Of a stretch of 64,000 nucleotides of DNA, positions 55,395 through 64,000 are shown one piece after another (the first letter of the stretch is position 1; every line of letters begins with the position of its first letter). The stretch spans positions 83,068,964 through 83,132,963 of the forward strand of contig CM057228.1 in assembly GCA_029891385.1 (NCBI GenBank). Direction: 5' to 3'. The position numbers and the translations under genes are program-made. Below the pieces are notes generated by a model. The model was not told the origin of the DNA, did no database searches, and saw only the letters and a list, made by a program, of their open reading frames with translations. The stretch is from Erythroxylum novogranatense (Eukaryota > Streptophyta > Magnoliopsida > Malpighiales > Erythroxylaceae).

Positions 55395-58300
55395 TGTTGG
55401 ATCCCGTTATCGGAACCCAACTACATACGCAGAACGAAAAACGAAGCAAACGGAAACGAAGAGAAACGGAAATTTCGGATCGAAATTTCAAATCGGAAAC
55501 CGAAAAACGAAAGGCAAAGGACACGGATAATAAAGCGAAATACAAAACAAAGGCGGAATCGCATCGAATCGAAATCGAATACGGATAGAACACAAAGTAA
55601 ACAAACAGATCAATTGGAATTGAAGCACATTCCGACATCCGTTGGAAAACAAAGAACAAAGAACGGGATCGCGTTGGAAACCCTAAGACGGTCCAAATAC
55701 GGTAAATTTTTTTTTAACTCCGATTTGGATGCACCGTACCTCGTTGGAGAAAATTCTAACAAGTTCTACACACCTTAAGAAATACGTCCAAAGCTAATTC
55801 CCTCATTAAGAGAGTCTAGCATGAAATGGGTTTACCAAATTTAGGAAAATTTGGACAGCACCTCCCTAAATTTGGATCTAGCCAAATTTTCCATTTCATC
55901 CCGATCTACAACCCCTGCATAAAACACTTCTATCTTCCAACTCAATAGCACAGCCCATCCCCAACTTAAGGGCCACTTGCAATCTTAATCATCTATCATT
56001 TGAATTCTTAAAACTATTTCATCTCATCCTTATTTTATCATTCCCATACATACATCCATACATTCTTTCTTAGAATACATATACAAAATGCCTTCCAAAG
56101 ACAAAACTCTTACATTCATACATACTTAGGAAATACATACACTATACAATTGAAACTTCTAAGCCTTACTAATGACATAAAACCAAAGCAATACAAGAGT
56201 CAAAGGGCATTTAGCGATTACATTCTCAAACATAACATTTAAAATCAAGCGCATCGGAGTTGCTTCACTTCGATGTGGGACTCGGTTTCTCGCAAGACCT
56301 GTGGAGGGAAAAGGAGTGAGCTCGGCGGCTCCGTGGGTAACACATTTATACATTAAACAATAAGTGAAAATTTGTCTTTTAACTTTCAAACATTCCCATT
56401 CGGAATTGAAAACCTTTCAAACCAGTCATAAACTTTCGGGAACATTTTCTAAAACTTCCAAATCTTCATTTATTTCAAAATATTCATAAATATTTATTTT
56501 CTCATTTCTCAAAATCTCAAACCTTTTTCAAATCATACCCGACTTTAAACATGAATGCATCACATCATAATCAAATTAAAATAACATAATCAACTCAAAA
56601 TCACATAATACTTCAAGTAGGTTAGTGTTGGACCCCACCCCACCGTAGGTGTTTGCGAGTTATATCATGGTGTGTTTCTTGGGTGATACTGCGGCATCCA
56701 ACACAAACCACATAACACATCAAATGGTTTGGTTTGGTCCAACAGACGTATTGCACATTCGCATAGCGATTCATGCGGCCGTGAATGTAGGGGAGTCGAG
56801 ATCGGAACTCCTATGCCACTAATGAGCGATCGGTGAAGGCTATAAACATGTAGAGACCGGTGCAGCGACTCACAACGGACTGACCAAACCCACATAGCAC
56901 TTAAGCAAAAGCGGAAATTCAAATTGCCCGAAGGCACATTTCAAAATTTGATTTTCATATCGCACATTCTCATTCACAATTTCACATAATTCACATAGCA
57001 AATCAAATATCATTCCAGTCATCAATAAAGTATGCAATGTTTTTGTTAATTTTATCAAAATCATTCATAGATGATAAGCAGCAGAAGTATCAATCTCTAT
57101 AATTGACAAATCCTTCAAGTATCATGAATTTCAGAAAATTTCTTCATTTATCAAAACATTTTGAAACTTCGTAAAATAATACTTAGCTTATAATTCAAGT
57201 ATAAATATCTTACCCACTGAATTTTCCTTAAGCTTTAGGAGTGACCACATTGTCCTTCTTTAATCTCCACGAGCCTTAATTAAGCATAACAATGCTACTT
57301 AACAATAATTCTCAAGGCTGGAATTTTAAAGAGCGTCGAAACTTGACTTTCAACTTTCAAAATCTCATTTATACTTTAACTCAACCATAACATCTAAAAC
57401 CTATCTCAAATGAATCAATTATATTTAACAATGTTCCTTCCTTAAACTCTAAGATAGATCTCAATATCTCTATTCATTTCAAGAAACCCATTAAACACAA
57501 AAACCCTCATTTCCCAGGGATATATCATTGCTGAAATTTTGTAAAGAAAAGAAAACATGCAAATTCTTTCATATAATCCCACAAAAACCATAATCTAACA
57601 AATGGGTACAATGCTGGAAATTTTCCCAAACCTCCATTTCCATCTAATTCTCCATACTAAGCACTTCAAATATACAAGTCATTCATTCCAAGGTGATGTG
57701 AACCATTTCTATTCACACTTCAACATCTCATACCCAATTCTGAGTCCCTATATGATCATACCACACAAATCATATCCTTTTAATTACACTAAACACTCAA
57801 ATGAACATGATCGAGAACATCCATTTACAACTATCTCCACATTCCATCTTAGTACTTTACTTACCCTACATTCATTCACTCAATAACCCAATCAATAACT
57901 CAAAACCAATCATGATGTAACATCTAGCATTAAACAAGAACCAAAACAGAACATATATAGCTACCTTTTTATAAACCTCTTCCTAACCCATCTTACCCAT
58001 ACTTTACTTAAACCAATAGCATCAACACGTATTTAAACAACCATCAAGATTTGAAAATCTCTAAGTTTAGAACCCTTCACAACAATTCTGATTTTCGAAA
58101 CTCAAATCCCAACTTCATACTCATTTTTTCTTCTACTCATTCTTCAAATCAAGCGAAAAGATAAAACCTAACAATCAAAACTATGAATTAACCACTAATA
58201 CACATGCTGATTTTCTTTCCACTTTCCTAATTCTTCTTCTTTCATTTATTAATCCTTCACTCAAACCATCATTAGCAAATAAGAAAGAATAAACCTAACA

Positions 58301-60444
58301 ATAATCATGAATTACCAATCAATACTCATGCTGAAATTTTTCTAGGAATGACAAACTTGGCTTAAACAATCATCGAACTTTACCTAACTTTACTTAGACC
58401 TTTCTTAAGCTATCCACATCACAATTCAGCTAAATAAAATGGGAAAATCCCACAAAAAGTCATGATTTCTCCTAAGCTCACAATGCTGGAAAATTGATAA
58501 AGAATGCAAATCTTGATTTAAAACCCATCTAACTCTACTATACCTTCCTTAATCATTCTTCAACCACCATGTATAACATGAGAGGCAAAACTCTAAGAAA
58601 AACCATGAATTTACAACAAGGACATATGCTGGAATTTTAAAACAACATGAATTTAATTCACCATCCTTACCCACACCTTCACTAAGCCATTTACATCAAA
58701 ACTCATCCTTAAAACAACAAAATTTGAATTTCTCTAAGGTAAAATGATGACCCACGAAATCACCTTCTTGCTTCTAACAACAAAACTCTTTCTCTTCCTC
58801 TTTCTTTCATAATTTACTCTTAAATCTACCATGTTTAAGCAAGAAAGACAAAAACCCTAACTATTAAACCATAAATTTCGAAATCTCTTACCTTTTTGGA
58901 GAGACCCACGACATCTCTCTTCTCTTCTTTGCTAAACCTTCTTCTCATCTTCTTCTTCTTCCTCATCTTCAACGAAAATCACCCTTCTCCTCTCTTCTTG
59001 AAGTTTCGGTGGCTTCTCTCTTTTGCTTTGAACAAAAACGATGATTCTCCCTTCTTTCTTCCATTTTCGTAATCTCCTCCTCTTTTATTTCTCTTTCTCT
59101 TCTTTCTTATTCTTCTCCTGTAAAACGTGAATTCCAGAAGCTTCATGGGTTGTGTTTTATGCCACCTCATTAAAATGGGGGAAAAGACTATAATGCCCCT
59201 CATTCAAGCAATCTTTCAACATTTTACCTGATAGCTTGCGATCTGATTTAGGGCAACAATGAAATAATTTGGACAAACTTTCTTCTTGAAAATTGTTCCT
59301 CTAGATCATACGAATCCAACGCCACTGACGGCGCTCAATTCGGATCTAAAACGAAGAAGTTATGGCCAAATTACTAACTGACCTGCACAAAAATCCGAAA
59401 CTGAACTTTAACATAACTTCAGTCCAGAATTTGACAATCTTAGGGATGAAATTAAATTTCGATCCCTTCACATGATTGTAGCCCTATGTCTTAACTTTAT
59501 TTTCCTCAAGAATCAACTCAATCGGAGTTGTACAGCTCGAAAATCGCAAAATACTGAACCATGTTTAGAAAATTATCCAACTTATAACCTATAACCCATC
59601 TCTTACTTTGGTTCAATCAATCTCTTTCCATATAATCTCCTAAAATCATAATTCTTCATAAAATGAGCGTAATTGTCTTAGGAATCCAACGCTTCAAGAA
59701 TCAAATCAATCGGATGTCAGACGAAGATTTATAACAAAAGATTGCGAAGGATCGGAGTTGAGCAAAATTTTTCAAAACCTTAAATACCCACTTATAACTG
59801 AATTTTTCAAAATCATATCTCTTAATTCGAACTCGGAATTTGAAGAATTTAGTGTCTATGGAAAGATCAAAGGAAGCTCTACAACTTCCTGAAGTACTCA
59901 AAATCAAATTAGGTCTTTAAAGGGTCAAAACCTCAATCAAAGATTCTGCCCAAAACAGCTTTTCCTAAAAGACTTCCAATTTTAATAAACATAACTCCTA
60001 GCCCGATATCGAAAAATTACAAACTTTATGGCATTGGAAAGATCGAAATACAAGCTCCAACTCTCATTAAGACCACTTATTCCAATTCAAACTAAATCCA
60101 TACGACGAGTGGCCTCGAAGTATAGCACATGCAAATCTATACTTAATAACATTTTCAAAACAAAGCATATCTTCCGAAATTCATATCTCTCAATCCCGAC
60201 ATCGAAAAATAGCAAACTTTATGTCCACGAAAAGCTCTTGACATAATCTACAAGGTTCATGTAGCATATTTTCTCAAATTTTGCCTAAATCAAGAGTCAA
60301 CTCTCCAAGGCCAAAAAGTCAACTATTTCACAATTTTCATATTTTCACTCTTTCTTTCTTTATTTCATGATCTTCAACTTAATTTCAATCAACTCATCCA
60401 CTTTTGAAAACTTCTTATTTTCACTCAAAGATCGGGGTCCAACA
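55395..60444 (-). repeat. Giant LTR copy 2 (5,050 bp)
   Basis: Complete copy between the two internal segments. Long stretches (for example 57250-59300) are almost base-identical to copy 1, while the C/G-rich stretch 56630-56880 differs by many small indels and changes. Confidence 0.9.
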
Positions 60445-61075
60445 TTTCTCCCCCTCTTAAAAGAATTTCGTCCTCGAAATTCATACTAGATTAAACTCCA
60501 AGTACCACATCCTTGCTTAAATTTCTTTTTAAACAAAAATCATCAAACACTGTCTTACTAATTTCTTTCCAAAACTCATAATCACATCACTTTCTCTTAT
60601 CTAATTTTCTCATCATATATGTATCTCATACCACTCATATCATATTAACTTACTATATCTATAACTCATTATTTCTTCAGATATGGACACAAATCAATGG
60701 TCCATTCTTTAAAGAATCTAATATGGTTCAATGATCATTTAGCAACTCGTCATCCTTTCATCTTACGTAAGTATAGTATATATCAATTTCTCCCAATTCA
60801 TCACAAAATTCAAATCTTAAGTTCCACAAACACATGTTTCTAATCACTCGTATTCGTATCACCCAAATCAAACCAATCACTTGAATTTGAGCGTCAAATA
60901 GTCATGCACATCAATTTTGAAATTCCTAAAGACAATCATACTTCTTTCATCAAAATCAAATAATCACTTAGCATATTCTCACAAATTCACTCTTATCTTT
61001 ACAAACTCGTATCAATCCCTTATTCATACTCATACGCCCAAGTAAGATCATATTACTGGGCTCTGATACCATAAA
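60445..61075 (-). other. Internal segment 2 of giant-LTR array (631 bp)
   Basis: Same layout as segment 1: PPT at 60445-60458 and primer site at about 61058-61071. Confidence 0.88.
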
Positions 61076-64000
61076 TGTTGGATCCGTTATCGGAACCCAA
61101 CTACATACGTGAATCTAAAAACGAAGCAAGCGGAAGCGAAGAAAGCGGAAATTTCGGATCGAAATTTCAAATCGAAAAAGAAAAGCGAAAGGCAAAGGAC
61201 ACGGATAATAAGCGAAATACAAAACAAAGGCGGAATCGCATCGAATCGAAATCGAATACGGATAGAACACAAAGTAAACAAACAGATCAATTGGAATTGA
61301 AGCACATTCCGACATCCGTTGGAAAACAAAGAACAAAGAACGGGATCGCGTTGGAAACCCTAAGACGGTCCAAATACGGTAAATTTTTTTTAACTCCGAT
61401 TTGGATGCACCGTACCTCGTTGGAGAAAATTCTAACAAGTTCTACACACCTTAAGAAATACGTCCAAAGCTAATTCCCTCATTAAGAGAGTCTAGCATGA
61501 AATGGGTTTACGCCCAAATTTAGGAAAATTTGGACAGCACCTCCCTAAATTTGGATCTAGCCAAATTTTCCATTTCATCCAGTCTACAACCCGCATAAAA
61601 ACACTTCTATCTTCCAACTCAATAGCATGCCCATCCCCAACTTAAGGGCCACCATGCAATCTTAATCATCTATCATTTGAATTCTTAAAACTATTTCATC
61701 TCATCCTTATTTTATCATTCCATACATACATCCATACATTCTTTCTTAGAATACATATACAAAATGCCTTCCAAAGACAAAACTCTTACATTCATACATA
61801 CTTAGGAAATACATACACTATACAATTGAAACTTCTAAGCCTTACTAATGACATAAAACCAAAGCAATACAAGAGTCAAAGGGCATTTAGCCCGATTACA
61901 TTCTCAAACATAACATTTAAAATCAACTGCATCGGAGTTGCTTCACTTCCGATGTGGGACTCGGTTTCTCGTGCAAGACACATGGAGGGAAAAGGAGTGA
62001 GCTCGGCGGCTCGTGGGTAACACATTTATACATTAAACAATAAGTGAAAATTTGTCTTTTAACTTTCAAACATTCCCCATTCGGAATTGAAAACCTTTCA
62101 AACCGATCATAAACTTTCGAGAACATTTTCTAAAACTTCCAAATCTTCATTTATTTCAAAATATTCATAAATATTTATTTTCTCATTTCTCAAAATCTCA
62201 AACCTTTTTCAAATCATACCCGACTTTAAACATGAATGCATCACATCATAATCAAATTAAAATAACATAATCAACTCAAAATCACATAATCGTCAAGTAG
62301 GTTAGTGTTGGACCCACACCCCACCGTAGGTGTTTGCGAGTTATCTTTGCGGCGTGTGTTTCTTGGTGATACATGCATCCAACACAAACCACATAACACA
62401 TCAAATGGTTTGGTTTGGTCCAAGCAGACGTCTTGCACATTCCGCATAGCGATTCATGCGGCCAGTGAAGCGAAGGGAGTCGAGATCGGAACTCTATGCC
62501 CTTAAGAGCGGCGAGGCGAAGGCTATAAACATGTAGAGACCATTAATCGACTCAACGGACTGACCAAACCCACATAGCACTTAAGCAAAGCGGAAATTCA
62601 AATTGCCCGAAGGCACATTTCAAAATTTGATTTTCATATTCGCACATTCTCATTCACAATTTCACATAATTCACATAGCAAATCAAATATCATTCCGGTC
62701 ATCAATAAAGTATGCAATGTTTTTGTTAATTTTATCAAAATCATTCATAGATGATAAGCAGCAGAAGTATCAATCTCTATAATTGACAAATCCTTCAAGT
62801 ATCATGAATTTCAGAAAATTTCTTCATTTATCAAAACATTTTGAAACTCGTAAAATAATACTTAGCTTATAATTCAAGTATAAATATCTTACCCACCTGA
62901 ATTTTCCTTAAGCTTTAGGGTGACCACATTGTCCTTCTTTAATCTCCACGAGCCTTAATTAAGCATAACAATGCTACTTAACAATAATTCTCAAGGCTGG
63001 AATTTTAAAAGAACGTCGAAACTTGACTTTCAACTTTCAAAATCTCATTTATACTTTAACTCAACCATAACATCTAAAACCTATCTCAAATGAATCAATT
63101 ATATTTAACAATGTTCCTTCCTTAAACTCTAAGATAGATCTCAATATCTCTATTCATTTTCAAGAAACCCATTAAACACAAAAACCCTCATTTCCCAGGG
63201 ATATATCATTGCTGAAATTTTGTAAAGAAAAGAAAACATGCAAATTCTTTCATATAATCCCACAAAAACCATAATCTAACAAATGGGTACAATGCTGGAA
63301 ATTTTCCCAAACCTCCATTTCCATCTAATTCTCCATACTAAGCACTTCAAATATACAAGTCATTCATTCCAAGGTGATGTGAACCATTTCTATTCACACT
63401 TCAACATCTCATACCCAATTTCGAGTCCCTATATGATCATACCACACAAATCATATCCTTTTAATTACACTAAACACTCGAATGAACATGATCGAGAACA
63501 TCCATTTACAACTATCTCCACATTCCATCTTAGTACTTTACTTACCTACATTCATTCACTCGATAACCCAATCAATAACTCAAAACCAATCATGATGTAA
63601 CATCTAGCATTAAACAAGAACCAAAAGCGAACATATATAGCTACCTTTTATAAACCTCTTCCTAACCCATCTTACCCATACTTTACTTAAACCAATAGCA
63701 TCAACACGTATTTAAACAACCATCAAGATTTGAAAATCTCTAAGTTTAGAACCCTTCACAACAATTCTGATTTTCCGAAACTCAAATCCCAACTTCATAC
63801 TCATTTTTTTCTTCTACTCATTCTTCAAATCAAGCAAGAAAAGATAAAACCTAACAATCAAAACTATGAATTAACCACTAATACACATGCTGATTTTTCT
63901 TTCCACTTTCCTAATTCTTCTTCTTTCATTTATTAATCCTTCACTCAAACCATCATTAGCAAATAAGAAAGAATAAACCTAACAATAATCATGAATTACC
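61076..64000 (-). repeat. Giant LTR copy 3, truncated by window end
   Basis: 2,925 bp are visible, parallel to 55395-58310 of copy 2. It has more changes near its end (61110-61200) than copies 1 and 2 have with each other. Confidence 0.88.

Larger units (their letters stand above)
49674..64000 (-). mobile_element. Giant-LTR Gypsy derivative: LTR-internal-LTR-internal-LTR array
   Basis: Three LTR copies and two internal segments alternate with periods of 5,721 and 5,681 bp. The LTRs begin TGTTGGACCCC and end GGATCCAACA on the minus strand. Each internal segment has PPT AAGAGGGGGAGAAA next to one LTR and primer site TGGTATCAGAGCCC next to the other. The words by the PPT (GAATTTCGAGGACGAAATTC) are the usual pol-end/PPT context of Del/Tekay chromoviruses. 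No gag or pol is present. The candidate target duplication on the left is CTAAG (49669-49673); the right end is outside the window. Confidence 0.88.

Noticed and set aside
1..64000. A bacterial-type defence, toxin or biosynthetic operon
   Set aside because: No ribosome-binding sites, operon-like gene runs or relevant domains; the window is plant repeat DNA throughout.

Overview
The window is repeat-rich nuclear DNA of a flowering plant, probably a eudicot. It is made almost entirely of nested LTR retrotransposons with smaller DNA transposons between them. No prokaryotic or organellar features were seen. Only one intact host-type gene is recognised: a short, secreted kiwellin/ripening-related protein on the minus strand at 29932-30438. 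Kiwellin-like genes, initiator-tRNA-Met primer sites in Copia elements and CACTA/hAT/Harbinger remnants all fit a plant; the species cannot be named from the sequence.

Left part (1-11184): three layers of nesting. The 3' part of a Gypsy-type LTR (8259-10069) is split by a Copia element, here called B (LTRs, primer site, broken gag-pol, 1706-8258). The 5' LTR of B is itself split by an LTR of a second Copia family, A (copy A0, 1-1705).

11190-20745: a structurally complete Copia element, A1, with LTRs of about 1.81 kb, a 5-bp target duplication ATTTT, PBS, PPT and frameshifted gag-pol. Its leader carries two arrays of short palindromes.

20746-32023: the least repeat-dense part. It holds degenerate Gypsy-LTR-like sequence, a 23-bp minisatellite, a LINE ORF1 fragment, a 508-bp duplication, a Harbinger-like transposon carrying a captured gene-like ORF (26797-28252), the kiwellin gene and a small hAT-type element.

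32024-36146: a CACTA fragment split by a 3.8-kb Gypsy solo LTR with perfect target duplication CCATC.

36433-49673: a plus-strand Gypsy element of Tat type. Its gag is interrupted by a complete minus-strand Copia of family A (copy C, 36807-46494, duplication TGTGC). Its RNase H is interrupted at 49674 by the last feature.

49674-64000 (runs off the window): minus-strand array LTR-internal-LTR-internal-LTR, with LTRs of about 5.05-5.09 kb and internal regions of only about 0.63 kb. This is a non-autonomous giant-LTR Gypsy derivative.

No retroelement here has an intact polyprotein. Differences between near-identical copies are concentrated as small indels in C/G-rich patches, so some frameshifts may be sequence errors rather than biology. 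I found no evidence for a new protein-based system. The most unusual signals are the palindromic arrays shared by Copia leaders and U3, and the bipartite giant LTR with almost no interior.
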